36,803 bases of DNA from Pseudoalteromonas sp. BSi20652 (GCF_000239855.1 NZ_BADT01000218.1:1-36803), one strand, 5' to 3'; counted from the first letter of the stretch, positions 11,215 through 20,640 are shown. A program made the numbers and translations. The notes: generated by a model from the sequence alone, not told the origin.

Positions 11215-13923
11215 TTATGTACTGTGATTAAGCAGTGCCTTTAGTTTGCCCGGTTTAATTGGCTTACTCAAATAATGAATATTAGCGGCTTTTGTTTCTT
11301 GCTTAAGCTCGGTGTCGCGCACTGCGGTAATTAAAATAGCGGGTACTTGGCTTTGCCATATTTCGCGCAGGGTTTTAATCAGTGTTATGCCGTCGCAGTC
11401 ACTACCTAATTGATAATCCATTAAAATAACATCGGGGGCGCTATTTTGTTTTGCGTGCGCGAGTACTTTATCTACATTATCAAACAATGTGTAATTAGCC
11501 TGCCACTTTTTAAGTAAGCTTGCCATTGCAGCTAGGTTTTCTGGATCGTCGTCTACGGCAACAATATTAATTGCTGCACGGTTTTCTATTAAGTTATTTG
11601 CTGTCGGTTTTTGCTGCACAAATTGCACATCGCCGTAGGGCACTTCAATACTAAAACGGCTACCTTTATTTGGCTCTGAATGCACATCAAGCGGCAAACT
11701 TAGCAAGTCAGCCATACGTTTTACCACACCTAGGCCTAAGCCTACGCCTTTGTTATCGCCCGATTCTACGCGATAAAAGTCGTTAAATATTTTAGCTTGC
11801 TCTACTTCGCTAATACCTGGGCCTGTATCCCATACTTCTATTCGTAAATTATGCTTTCGGTTCCTGCAGGCAATTAATACACGGCCATTATCGGTGTATT
11901 TAACTGCATTAGAGACCAAATTTTGAATAATTCGGCGCAGATAGGTTATATCACTGTGCACAACTTGCTGGTTTGAACGCACACTAAGCTTAAGGCCTTT
12001 ATCACTCGATAAAATAGCGTATTCACTTTGTAGGGGCGCTAAAATATCTTCAATATAAAAGTGGCGAGGTGTAGGGGTCATAGCGCCTTGTTCTAGCTTA
12101 GCTATTTCAAGCAATGCCGACATTAAATGCACGGTTGAATCAAGACTGTCGCCTAGTTTTTCAAAGCTGTTTTGGTTAGTGCTATCGAGCTGTTTTTCGT
12201 CAATGGCAGCAAGGTATAAACGTGCTGCGTTTAACGGTTGTAAAATGTCGTGGCTCGCCAGTGCTAAAAAGCGCGTTTTACTATCGTTGGCTTGCTCTGC
12301 TTCTCGTTTGGCTAAAGTAAGTGCTTGCTCGGTTTGTACACGGCTATCTATTTGAGCTTGTAAGTCTTTATTAATAGTTTGCACTTCTTGAGTTCGCGCT
12401 TCTATGCGGTTTTCAAGATCCATGTTTACTTCTTCAAGCGCATTTTGTGTACTTATGTGTTTAGTAATATCCGAGAAGCTGGTAACAAATCCGCCATCGG
12501 GCAGTGGATTACCAATCATCTCGTACACTTGTCCATTACGACGATGACGAATAAAGTGATGCGAGCTGCCGTATTTCAAGTGCTGTACGCGTTTTTCTAC
12601 TTGGCGTTGTATTTCGCCAGGGCCACATTCACCACGGTTAGCGTTGTACCTTATAATGTCCTCTATGGGTTGACCTACTTCTAAAAAACCTTCTGGGTAG
12701 CCAAACATTTCGCCGTAACGTTTATTCCATGCAACGAGTTTTAAATCTTTATCGACAACCGAAATACCGTGACTTAAATTTTCAAGCGAAGTAAACAATA
12801 GGTTTTGATTAAATTGCAGTGCTTGCGTAGTTTCGTCAAAAAAGTTTACAACTTCCTCAAACGCCATACGTTTACCTGATGAAACAGTGTGTATTAATGC
12901 TTGCGCTGATGATGCACCAAGTACACCGGTTAATGCGCGTTCGCAATAGGCTATAAAGTCAGAATCAGGATGTGCGTTGTTGTCGCTTAAATGATGAGCA
13001 AGTGCATAATGCGCTAATACTTGTTGGCTACGCTGAATACCTAAAAAGGTTTGTAGTAATATTTTAAAATCGTAAACGGTCGCTTTTACATCTTTGTTTA
13101 GTCGTCTTGATAAAATAGACTGATCTTTAGGATTAACAAATGCAGCGGCCTGAATTTTATCAATTAAGCGCTCCTCAGCCCCAAGTGAAAAACTAATGTA
13201 ACACCCAATATTGGCAAACAAAGCTATCAATGTTCCGCGCGTTATAAGCGTTTGTTGCAGTTCGCTGTCAAGTGTTGCACCGGCATCAAGTATTGGCAGC
13301 ATTAAAAACAGTACCCAGCAACTAAAGCCAGCAACTAAACCTGCATACACCCCATACGCATGGCCTTTTCGCCAATATAAACCGCCTACAATAGAAGGTA
13401 ATAATTGCGTAACAAGTGAAAATGCAACTAAACCCATGCTTGCCAGTGCAGTGCTGTGGCCAAACCATTGTTGGTAAAAGTAAGCCAATATTAAAATACC
13501 GGCAATAGCAAAGCGCCTTACAAGTAAAATTTGTGACTTATAACTGGTGGTAATTAAATTGCGTTTAAATTTACGACGCAGTATAAGAGGCAATACGACA
13601 TCGTTAGATATCATCGTACTTAACGTAAGTGTTGCTACTACAATCATTGCTGTTGCTGCTGACAAACCGCCTATAAATACAAAGGTCGTTAAAAAGGAAT
13701 TGTCGTTAATTAGCGGTAGCGCAAGCACAAAACTGTCGGGCGAGTAACCACTGCCAATTCCAGGATGAATTGCCGCTGTCGCAATAGGTAAAATCATTGC
13801 GGCAGTTAACAATAAATACAGCGGAAAAGCCCACCGAGCGGTAAGTAAGTGACGTTTGTTTTGGTTGTCGACCACGGTTACATGAAACTGGCGTGGCAAA
13901 CATATAATAGCTGCAGCGGCCAT
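11215..13923 (-). CDS. crbS: CrbS/CbrA-like hybrid sensor histidine kinase, C-terminal part of split gene
   Basis: A 902-residue product. Residues 1-245 are the second half of an SSS symporter domain (LPRQFHVTVVDN at the start), then a STAC-like linker (about 260-365), a PAS domain (about 375-490), a coiled coil (about 495-548), HisKA with H558 in ASHDILQPLNAAR, an HATPase with N672 and DTGPG at 699-703, and a receiver domain with D836 in VILMD and K887. In Vibrio, CrbS with its regulator CrbR switches on acs for acetate use, and CbrA acts in Pseudomonas carbon control. The start ATG overlaps the stop of the upstream frame as TAATG. In relatives both parts form one protein of about 1150 residues, so this is a frameshifted or genuinely split gene. 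No response regulator gene lies nearby. Confidence 0.9.
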   Translation of the reverse strand: MAAAAIICLPRQFHVTVVDNQNKRHLLTARWAFPLYLLLTAAMILPIATAAIHPGIGSGYSPDSFVLALPLINDNSFLTTFVFIGGLSAATAMIVVATLTLSTMISNDVVLPLILRRKFKRNLITTSYKSQILLVRRFAIAGILILAYFYQQWFGHSTALASMGLVAFSLVTQLLPSIVGGLYWRKGHAYGVYAGLVAGFSCWVLFLMLPILDAGATLDSELQQTLITRGTLIALFANIGCYISFSLGAEERLIDKIQAAAFVNPKDQSILSRRLNKDVKATVYDFKILLQTFLGIQRSQQVLAHYALAHHLSDNNAHPDSDFIAYCERALTGVLGASSAQALIHTVSSGKRMAFEEVVNFFDETTQALQFNQNLLFTSLENLSHGISVVDKDLKLVAWNKRYGEMFGYPEGFLEVGQPIEDIIRYNANRGECGPGEIQRQVEKRVQHLKYGSSHHFIRHRRNGQVYEMIGNPLPDGGFVTSFSDITKHISTQNALEEVNMDLENRIEARTQEVQTINKDLQAQIDSRVQTEQALTLAKREAEQANDSKTRFLALASHDILQPLNAARLYLAAIDEKQLDSTNQNSFEKLGDSLDSTVHLMSALLEIAKLEQGAMTPTPRHFYIEDILAPLQSEYAILSSDKGLKLSVRSNQQVVHSDITYLRRIIQNLVSNAVKYTDNGRVLIACRNRKHNLRIEVWDTGPGISEVEQAKIFNDFYRVESGDNKGVGLGLGVVKRMADLLSLPLDVHSEPNKGSRFSIEVPYGDVQFVQQKPTANNLIENRAAINIVAVDDDPENLAAMASLLKKWQANYTLFDNVDKVLAHAKQNSAPDVILMDYQLGSDCDGITLIKTLREIWQSQVPAILITAVRDTELKQETKAANIHYLSKPIKPGKLKALLNHST

Positions 13924-14654
13924 TAAGGACTGACCAATAAAGTTAAAGCTAAAAAGTTAAAGTCGCTCCAGTGTGCCCAAATCGATTCAGTTACTTTATT
14001 TGTGGTGGCTTCGGGTAAATTGAAGAGTGTAAATACTGCAAGGCCCGCTACGGCAACAAGTGCAATAAGTTTGATCATAGATTCAAATGCAACAGCAAGC
14101 ATTAACCCGGAACGATATTCAGTAACATCAACTTTGCGAGTACCAAAAAATATCGCAAATAGAGCCATAATCAATGTCGCCGAAAGGGCAAGCATATCGC
14201 CTGAAATTTTAGTGCTACTTTGCAGTAGTAAAAAGCTGGTACTAAGCGCTTTCAGTTGCAATGCAATATAAGGGATAGTTGCAAGCAATGCGATTACAGT
14301 AACCATAATTGCTGTAGTTTGACGTTTACCATAACGAGCTGAGATGAAGTCAGCGATGGTGGTTATGTTTTGCTTTTTACTAACCAGTACTAGTTTACGT
14401 AAAAAACCTTGCCCGAAAAAAAATAACAATGCAGGACCAAGTAAAATAGGCAAATAACTCCAGCTGCTGGTGGACGCAGTGCCCACCGACCCGTAGTAAG
14501 TCCACGAGGTACAATAAATGCCCAGTGACAGTGAGTACACAAATGGATGATGGCTAATGCGCTTTGCCAAAGGCGTTGTTTTATCGCCCCAGTTGGCAAG
14601 CCAAAACAACAAGCCTATATATCCTAAAGCAACAAAAATGAGTACGGCAGTCAT
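13923..14654 (-). CDS. crbS: CrbS/CbrA-like sensor kinase, N-terminal symporter half of split gene
   Basis: A 243-residue membrane protein carrying the first half of the sodium/solute symporter domain of the kinase that continues in the next frame. Recognisable blocks are YSLSLGIYCTSWTYYGSVG near residue 50 and ITTIADFISARYGKRQ near residue 105, both typical of CbrA-type sensors. The frame ends TLLVSP-stop just where intact relatives continue into a LPRQFHV motif. A -1 shift at CCT TAA would read CCT TTA ATG and fuse the halves as SPLMAAAAIICLPRQFHV. There is no slippery heptamer, so either one base was lost or the parts are made separately through TAATG coupling. The gene is divergent from the DUF4212/symporter pair. 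Confidence 0.87.
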   Translation of the reverse strand: MTAVLIFVALGYIGLLFWLANWGDKTTPLAKRISHHPFVYSLSLGIYCTSWTYYGSVGTASTSSWSYLPILLGPALLFFFGQGFLRKLVLVSKKQNITTIADFISARYGKRQTTAIMVTVIALLATIPYIALQLKALSTSFLLLQSSTKISGDMLALSATLIMALFAIFFGTRKVDVTEYRSGLMLAVAFESMIKLIALVAVAGLAVFTLFNLPEATTNKVTESIWAHWSDFNFLALTLLVSP

Positions 14655-15067
14655 GGTGTTATTAAACCTTATTATTGTAAATAATCCCTCAATCCTATGA
14701 GCTTTTAATACAATACCAGAACTGAAGTTAAGTGTGAGACTTGAATTTAAAATAAATTTTTATTTTATTTCTATCTTATTGAATATTAATAATAATTATA
14801 AAACCTCCAAAAGTATAAGACTAATGTCGCATTAATAAGCCGTACACATATCAAGTAACTAAGTGGATCTATAAAAATAAGCTAAGCAGTTGAAATTAAT
14901 TAAAAATAATGACAATTATGCTATTAGTTAAATGCAGTTTACGTAAACGTTAACATACTGTTACGACTATGGTCTCAATTCAATATCTAACAAGCGTTGC
15001 TAAATTGGTAAGCGAAGATAAAAAACCACTCATCGCAATATTGCGGTGCTTAAAGGGGAAAACAAAA
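14655..15067. other. Divergent promoter region between the kinase and the DUF4212/symporter operon
   Basis: A 413-bp AT-rich gap with no convincing gene. A reading frame upstream of the DUF4212 start exists from 14969 but looks non-coding. Palindromes seen are TTTACGTAAA (14938-14947), overlapped by AACGTT, and CGCAATATTGCG (15034-15045). Either could be an operator, but no named site can be assigned. Confidence 0.5.
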
Positions 15068-15331
15068 ATGGCTTTTAAAGATGAAGAACAAGCAAAAGCT
15101 TATTGGGCAGAAAACATTTCGCTGTTATTTAAACTATTAGCAGTGTGGTTTATTGTGTCTTTTGGCTTTGGCATATTACTGGTTGATGTACTTAATGAAG
15201 TACGTTTTTTGGGGTTTAAACTTGGCTTCTGGTTCGCCCAGCAAGGCGCGATTTATACCTTTGTTGCTTTGATTTTTGTGTACGTTTTCAAAATGAATAC
15301 GTTAGATAAAAAATACGGCGTAGACGAATAG
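15068..15331 (+). CDS. DUF4212 small membrane protein, symporter partner
   Basis: An 87-residue protein with two membrane helices (about 18-42 and 50-75) and a short charged N-terminus (MAFKDEEQAKAYW). DUF4212 proteins are regularly encoded directly before VC_2705-type sodium/solute symporters and are thought to be small partner subunits. I chose the ATG at 15068 because AGGGG lies about 9 bases upstream and the length then fits the family. An earlier in-frame ATG at 14969 would add 33 residues unlike the family. The stop lies 10 bases before the symporter start, and the symporter's GGAG overlaps the stop, so the pair is co-translated. Confidence 0.9.
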   Translation: MAFKDEEQAKAYWAENISLLFKLLAVWFIVSFGFGILLVDVLNEVRFLGFKLGFWFAQQGAIYTFVALIFVYVFKMNTLDKKYGVDE

Positions 15332-15341
15332 GAGCTAAGCA

Positions 15342-17066
15342 ATGGATGTTCAAACACTCACGTTTATAATTGTTGGTTTAAGCTTTGCGCTTTATATTGG
15401 CATAGCTATTTGGGCCCGAGCGGGTTCAACTAAAGAGTTTTATGTAGCGGGCGGCGGCGTACCTCCTCTTGCTAATGGTATGGCAACAGCTGCCGATTGG
15501 ATGAGCGCCGCGTCGTTTATTTCAATGGCGGGTATTATTTCGTTTGCAGGTTACGATGGCAGCGTTTACTTAATGGGGTGGACAGGTGGTTATGTATTAT
15601 TAGCCATGTGTTTAGCGCCTTACTTACGTAAATTCGGCAAGTTTACTGTGCCAGACTTTATTGGCGACCGTTACTATTCACGCACCGCGCGTTTAGTGGC
15701 AATTGTATGTGCCATATTCATTTGTTTTACTTACATTGCAGGGCAAATGCGTGGCGTAGGCGTGGTATTTTCACGCTTCTTAGAAGTAGAAATTGAAACT
15801 GGTGTTTACATTGGTATGGTGATTGTATTCTTTTATGCGGTACTTGGCGGCATGAAAGGTATTACCTACACGCAAGTAGCGCAGTATTGTGTACTTGTAT
15901 TTGCCTACCTTGTACCAGCCATTTTTATCTCGATGATGATGACGGGTCACTTCTTCCCACAAACCGGTTTTGGTGCCACATTAATTGGCAGTGACGGCGT
16001 GTACGTACTTGATAAATTAGATGGCTTAAGCGCTGAACTTGGTTTTGCACAGTATACCGAAGGCTCTAAGAGCATGATTGATGTGTTTGCTATTACTGGC
16101 GCGTTAATGGTCGGTACTGCTGGTTTACCACATGTAATTGTTCGCTTTTTCACTGTACCTCGCGTAAAAGACACGCGTATTTCTGCAGCATGGACTCTTG
16201 TGTTCATCGCGATTGTTTATACTACAGCCCCTGCGGTTGCAGCTTTTGCTCGTGTAAACATGGTTGATACCATTAACGGCAAAGACGGTAGCGGTACTGC
16301 TTACGCAGAAGCACCTGCGTGGATTAAAAACTGGGAACGCACAGGTTTAATTACATTTAATGATAAAAACGGCGATGGCAAAATGTTCTACACGGCGGGT
16401 AAAATCACCGATCCGAACAGTGCTAACGAAGTGAACGTAGACCGCGATATTATGGTATTAGCTAATCCAGAGATTGCTAACTTACCTGCATGGGTAGTTG
16501 CACTTGTAGCAGCGGGTGGTATTGCCGCCGCACTGTCTACAACAGCAGGTTTACTACTGGTTATTTCGACCTCCGTTTCGCACGATTTACTCAAGCGAAC
16601 CCTCAAGCCCGATATTACCGACAAGCAAGAGTTACTTGCAGCGAGGTTGGCAGCCATGGTCGCTATTGTTATCTCCGCGTACTTTGGTATTAACCCGCCT
16701 GGATTTGTGGCATCGGTAGTGGCCTTTGCATTCGGCTTGGCGGCAGCGAGTTTCTTCCCTGCAATTATTATGGGTATATTCTCTAAAACAATGAATCGAG
16801 AAGGCGCCATTGCAGGCATGGTAACGGGTATTGTATTTACCGCTGCGTATATCATCTTCTTTAAGTTTGTTAGCCCAGAGCTAAACAGCCCAGAAAATTG
16901 GTTCTTAGGTATTTCGCCTGAAGGTATTGGCTTAATTGGTATGATTATTAACTTTGCAGTTGCTGCAATTGTTCTTAAGTTTACTAAACCTACACCGGTT
17001 GAAATTCAAGAAATGGTAGAAGGTATTCGTAACCCTAAAGGGTCAGCTGAAGCGCACGATCACTAG
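15342..17066 (+). CDS. Sodium/solute symporter of the VC_2705 (acetate-type) family
   Basis: A 574-residue member of the SSS family with about 13 membrane helices. It starts MDVQTLTFIIVGLSF, followed by the typical STKEFYVAGGGVPPLANGMA and ATAADWMSAASFISMAGI. Relatives include ActP, the acetate permease, and the VC_2705 subfamily found with DUF4212. Substrate is probably acetate or another short carboxylate, inferred from family and from the CrbS-like kinase opposite. A hydrophilic loop around 305-375 carries a DKNGDGKM stretch (341-348) like part of a calcium loop, though an EF-hand position 12 acid is missing. GGAG overlapping the DUF4212 stop is the ribosome binding site. Confidence 0.93.
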   Translation: MDVQTLTFIIVGLSFALYIGIAIWARAGSTKEFYVAGGGVPPLANGMATAADWMSAASFISMAGIISFAGYDGSVYLMGWTGGYVLLAMCLAPYLRKFGKFTVPDFIGDRYYSRTARLVAIVCAIFICFTYIAGQMRGVGVVFSRFLEVEIETGVYIGMVIVFFYAVLGGMKGITYTQVAQYCVLVFAYLVPAIFISMMMTGHFFPQTGFGATLIGSDGVYVLDKLDGLSAELGFAQYTEGSKSMIDVFAITGALMVGTAGLPHVIVRFFTVPRVKDTRISAAWTLVFIAIVYTTAPAVAAFARVNMVDTINGKDGSGTAYAEAPAWIKNWERTGLITFNDKNGDGKMFYTAGKITDPNSANEVNVDRDIMVLANPEIANLPAWVVALVAAGGIAAALSTTAGLLLVISTSVSHDLLKRTLKPDITDKQELLAARLAAMVAIVISAYFGINPPGFVASVVAFAFGLAAASFFPAIIMGIFSKTMNREGAIAGMVTGIVFTAAYIIFFKFVSPELNSPENWFLGISPEGIGLIGMIINFAVAAIVLKFTKPTPVEIQEMVEGIRNPKGSAEAHDH

Positions 17067-17106
17067 GTTACATTTATAGATATAGTTGAAAAAACATAAA
17101 GCACCA

Positions 17107-17133
17107 AAAGCCCGACTTTAGTCGGGCTTTTTA
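17107..17133 (+). terminator. Intrinsic terminator after the symporter
   Basis: AAAGCCCGAC pairs with GTCGGGCTTT across a 4-base TTTA loop, followed by a T-rich tail, 40 bases past the symporter stop. Read-through into the DUF294 gene is possible but a separate promoter is likely. Confidence 0.88.
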
Positions 17134-17190
17134 TTTGTTTAATAAATAAGTACATTAGATTGGTACATCACCATTTAAAGAGTGAATACA

Positions 17191-19029
17191 ATGAGTGTAG
17201 AGCAACAAGAAATAGCCCAATACGTTTGTTTGCAAGCGCCTTTTACTATGCTTGATAGCAGCGCATACGAATATTTTGTAAATCATCTTGATATTATTTA
17301 CCTCACCCGCGAAAACCAGACTCAGTGGTTACAAAGTGAAAACCCTAAACTGTTTTTAATTCGCTCTGGTTTGTACGACCTAGTTGATGGCAAGGGCGAT
17401 GTTGTTACACGCTTAGCGCAAGGTGACTATTTTGGTTTTCCGTCGCTGTTAACCGGCGAGGCAATTCAAAATAGATTAGAAGTACAAAAAGAGGGCATAG
17501 TGTATATGCTCTCTCAAACGCACTTTGATTTTTTACGCAGAGAATATAAATCGTTTGAGCAATACTTTGTACGCGCTCATGCTAACCGGTTGTTGTCATC
17601 GCATTATAAAAGTAAAAATGATAGTTGGTCTGAACGCAAAATATCAGAGCTGATGACCCGCACAGCAATTACACTTACGCCCGATGCAAGTATTAGGCAA
17701 AGCGCTAAAAAAATGAAAGAGCATGGCGTATCGTCAATAATGATAACGCAGCACGCGCACTTAGTAGGGGTGGTAACCGACCGCGATTTACGCAACCGAG
17801 TACTTGCCGACGAGGTAGATCCACAAGACGCAGTAAGCAGTATTATGACCGCCAAGCCCAAGTTTATATTTGAAAATAACCGAGTGTTTTCGGCGCTACA
17901 CTTAATGCTTAAATACAATATTCATCATTTACCCGTGCTTGACGAAAACCATAACCCGATAGGGATGATAACCAGCACCGATTTACTGCGCCAACAAAAA
18001 AGCGACCCCGTACAGCTTATTGGGCGCATATACAAAGCGCATACTGTTACTGATTTAAAACGCTACGCTAAAGAAATCCCCGAACTTTTGCGTGGTTTTT
18101 CGAATAACATTGACGACATATCGCTAATTGGTAAATTACTGAGTGGTTTAACCGATGCACTCACATCACGCCTTATTCACTTATTTCAAGAAGAGCATGG
18201 TGCAGCGCCAACCAGCTTTAGTTTTATTTGCTTTGGCTCGCAAGCACGTGAAGAACAAACTCTGCATTCAGATCAAGATAACGGCTTATTACTCCCTAAC
18301 GACTTAACCACCGAACAACACGCTTACTTTAAAAGCATGGGGGAATTTGTATGTGAAAACTTAGTTGAATGCGGCATTAGACGTTGCCCAGGTAATATTA
18401 TGGCAAGCAGCGATGAGTGCCGAATGAGCGTAAACGACTGGAGCGAGCGCTTTTTTAAATGGATAAAAAGCCCTACTCCTAATGCAATGCTCAACTGTAA
18501 AATATTTTTTGACCTGCGCTTTATTGAAGGCTCAAATGCTTTATACACCGCTTTTTGCGAGCAATTAATTCGTATATCGCGTAACGACTTATTCTATGCA
18601 GCAATGGCAACCGACATAAGCAGCAACAGCGTGCCAATTGGTTTATTTAATAAATTTAAAACAGAAAAAACGGATAAAAAAGACAAATACATAGATTTAA
18701 AAAAACGCGGTGTCGTAATTATAAATGACATAGTGCGGTTATACGCTTTAAAAGCGGGTATTAGGCGCGCCAACACACAAGAGCGATTAGACGCACTACT
18801 AAAACATAACCTGATCAGTAAAGAAGATATATATAATCTAAAAGACTGCTGGCGGTTCTTAACGCAGCTTCGTTTGAGTACACAAATAAACGAAGAGGGC
18901 TTGCCAAGTAATTGTATTAATCCTAATAAATTAAACTCACTAGAGCGCCATCAACTAAAAGAAGCGTTTTACCTTGTTAAACAAGCGCAACAAGCCGCCG
19001 CGTTTAAGTTTGCTCGCGGCAGTTTATGA
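17191..19029 (+). CDS. cNMP-binding / twin CBS / DUF294 nucleotidyltransferase-like protein
   Basis: A 612-residue soluble signalling protein. Domains: cyclic-nucleotide-binding-like fold (about 15-130), two CBS domains (about 150-270), DUF294 putative nucleotidyltransferase (about 290-440) with FICFGSQAREEQTLHSDQDN holding the GS and DxD-like pair, and a C-terminal DUF294 helical domain (about 455-605). The family is predicted to sense nucleotides and is often next to SSS symporters and the exonuclease that follows here; its substrate is unknown. The start is ATG 17191, preceded by AAAGAG with 8-base spacing. An in-frame GTG at 17182 overlaps that Shine-Dalgarno and is less likely. The exonuclease gene follows 15 bases after the stop. 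Confidence 0.9.
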   Translation: MSVEQQEIAQYVCLQAPFTMLDSSAYEYFVNHLDIIYLTRENQTQWLQSENPKLFLIRSGLYDLVDGKGDVVTRLAQGDYFGFPSLLTGEAIQNRLEVQKEGIVYMLSQTHFDFLRREYKSFEQYFVRAHANRLLSSHYKSKNDSWSERKISELMTRTAITLTPDASIRQSAKKMKEHGVSSIMITQHAHLVGVVTDRDLRNRVLADEVDPQDAVSSIMTAKPKFIFENNRVFSALHLMLKYNIHHLPVLDENHNPIGMITSTDLLRQQKSDPVQLIGRIYKAHTVTDLKRYAKEIPELLRGFSNNIDDISLIGKLLSGLTDALTSRLIHLFQEEHGAAPTSFSFICFGSQAREEQTLHSDQDNGLLLPNDLTTEQHAYFKSMGEFVCENLVECGIRRCPGNIMASSDECRMSVNDWSERFFKWIKSPTPNAMLNCKIFFDLRFIEGSNALYTAFCEQLIRISRNDLFYAAMATDISSNSVPIGLFNKFKTEKTDKKDKYIDLKKRGVVIINDIVRLYALKAGIRRANTQERLDALLKHNLISKEDIYNLKDCWRFLTQLRLSTQINEEGLPSNCINPNKLNSLERHQLKEAFYLVKQAQQAAAFKFARGSL

Positions 19030-19044
19030 TGATGGATTACTAAC

Positions 19045-19668
19045 ATGGTTAAAAAACTACTCACTCGGTATTTAAAGCGCCGTAAATTACTAGGTAAAAA
19101 TGCTTTGCAACAGCGTTACTTAGTGATTGATTTAGAGCTAACTGGCCTTGATGCAAAACAGCACGAAATTGTATCGGTAGCGTGGGTGATAATAGATAAC
19201 CAATGTATAAAAATGAGCGAGTCGCAGCACCTGATAAATAAAGATGTAAAAAGTTTAGCTCAAAGTCCTGTTTTTCATGGGATTAGCGATGATGCTATAG
19301 CAAAGGGGCTAAGCCTAAACAGTATATTAATGCAATTAAGTAACCATTTTAGCGACTGTATTTTAGTATTTCATAATGCCATGCTCGACTGGGGTTTTTT
19401 AAAAATAGCGCTTAAAAATGCCAATATAACAATACGGCCTAAACTGATAATTGACACACTGCATATTGAGCAAAAGCGCTTACTGCATCATTCAACTGAA
19501 ATAAAACAAGATGATTTAACCCTTAATGCTTGCCGCACACGTTATGAGTTACCAAGCTATCATTGTCATCACGCACTGACCGATGCACAAGCCACTGCCG
19601 AGTTACTGCTAGCCCAGTGCCATCAAATAAGCCGTGGCAAAGAGTTAAAAGTAGGCGAGTTGATGTAG
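19045..19668 (+). CDS. DEDDh 3'-5' exonuclease, DNA polymerase III epsilon-like
   Basis: A 207-residue exonuclease-like protein. The four acidic metal ligands and catalytic histidine are in place: D29 and E31 in VIDLELTGLD (Exo I), D115 in HNAMLDWGFL (Exo II), and H175 with D180 in HHALTDAQAT (Exo III). It lacks the C-terminal polymerase-binding tail of DnaQ, so it is probably a stand-alone nuclease. It follows the DUF294 gene by 15 bp and is probably co-transcribed with it. The pairing recurs in other proteobacteria and suggests a shared, still undefined role near acetate transport. Confidence 0.88.
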   Translation: MVKKLLTRYLKRRKLLGKNALQQRYLVIDLELTGLDAKQHEIVSVAWVIIDNQCIKMSESQHLINKDVKSLAQSPVFHGISDDAIAKGLSLNSILMQLSNHFSDCILVFHNAMLDWGFLKIALKNANITIRPKLIIDTLHIEQKRLLHHSTEIKQDDLTLNACRTRYELPSYHCHHALTDAQATAELLLAQCHQISRGKELKVGELM

Positions 19669-19818
19669 GTTGGGTAGAGGACAGCGACACCCAATGATAA
19701 AACGCCTTATCGGTTAACACCGAGGTTTAATGATAGTCATTTTACTTTTATTATTACCTGTATAGTTATAGGTACGCTTACGTAATCATTATTTAACTAA
19801 TTACTCCAAGGAACGAAC

Positions 19819-20556
19819 ATGAAACTCATCACTACTATTTTCTTAACCTTATTCCCACTTATCATTTTTGCTAATTCAAGTTTACCTCCCAATCGCCATA
19901 TTGCAGTGCAGGGTACTGCTGAGGTATTGGCTAAGCCCGATATGGCTAAGATTTCTTTTGAAGTAATAAGCTTTAAAGACAAATCACTTGATGCTAAACG
20001 TGATGTTGATGATCGAGTAAATTTGTTACTTAAAGGATTAAGCAAGTACGGTGTTAAGGAAACGGATGTTTCTGCTACAAGCCTGTTAACTCACAATGAT
20101 GACGATATGTTTAATGTTGAGAGTGGCACAATGATTAATGCAGGATTTGTAGCAACAAGAACACTTAAAGTAACATTAAGAAATATTGAAAAAGTGAATG
20201 ATTTTATCGATTTTGCACTAAGTGTAAAAATTAATGAAGTGACGAATATTGAGCTTATGTCTTCAAAAGCCGCGCAGTTAGAAGCTCAAGCAACACAGGG
20301 CGCAATAGATAACGCTATAGTTAAAGGGGGTAAGCTTGCTAAAGCATTTGGGGTAGAGCTTGGAAAAATTTACAGCATTAATTCAAATTCTAACCGTTCA
20401 AATTATGGTTATGGCGCAGATAATTTTGAGAGAATAGTTGTGAGCGGTTCTAAAGTTACTAGAAATCCATTTGAGCAAGGCAGGTATCTACAAGAAACTA
20501 TTACATTTAAATCATCAATAAACGTGGTGTTTGATTTAGAAGTAAATGATAAATAA
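19819..20556 (+). CDS. SIMPL-domain (DUF541) periplasmic protein
   Basis: A 245-residue exported protein with a cleavable signal peptide (MKLITTIFLTLFPLIIFANS, cut near residue 19). The rest is one SIMPL/DUF541 domain: RHIAVQGTAEVLAKPDMAKISFEV at its start and an ending that contains TITFKSSINVVFDLEVND are characteristic. Relatives such as YggE of E. coli are linked to oxidative stress tolerance and can form large oligomeric assemblies; a specific function here is unknown. AAGGAA stands 6 bases before the ATG. It is a separate unit between the exonuclease and epd. Confidence 0.88.
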   Translation: MKLITTIFLTLFPLIIFANSSLPPNRHIAVQGTAEVLAKPDMAKISFEVISFKDKSLDAKRDVDDRVNLLLKGLSKYGVKETDVSATSLLTHNDDDMFNVESGTMINAGFVATRTLKVTLRNIEKVNDFIDFALSVKINEVTNIELMSSKAAQLEAQATQGAIDNAIVKGGKLAKAFGVELGKIYSINSNSNRSNYGYGADNFERIVVSGSKVTRNPFEQGRYLQETITFKSSINVVFDLEVNDK

Positions 20557-20634
20557 AGCAAGCGATTAAATTTAGACTACAGCTACATTGTTTTTTGTTA
20601 TTACCTTAATTTAAAGTTTCTAATGCTACCCTCT

Positions 20635-20640
20635 TATAAT
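20635..20640 (+). promoter_or_regulatory. Likely -10 element of the epd-pgk promoter
   Basis: A consensus TATAAT lies 84 bases before the epd start. The -35 region (TTAAAG at 20611, 18-base spacing) is weak. Confidence 0.5.

Noticed and set aside
14969-15067. N-terminal extension of the DUF4212 protein
   Set aside because: No ribosome binding site at 14969 and the added 33 residues do not fit the family; the ATG at 15068 does.
16388-16855. A 155-codon open frame on the minus strand
   Set aside because: It lies wholly inside the symporter gene and has biased composition of an antisense frame (A, T, I, P rich), no family resemblance and no ribosome binding site.
19669-19818. Terminator after the exonuclease gene
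   Set aside because: Small inverted repeats such as CGGT/ACCG are present, but none is strong or followed by a T-run.
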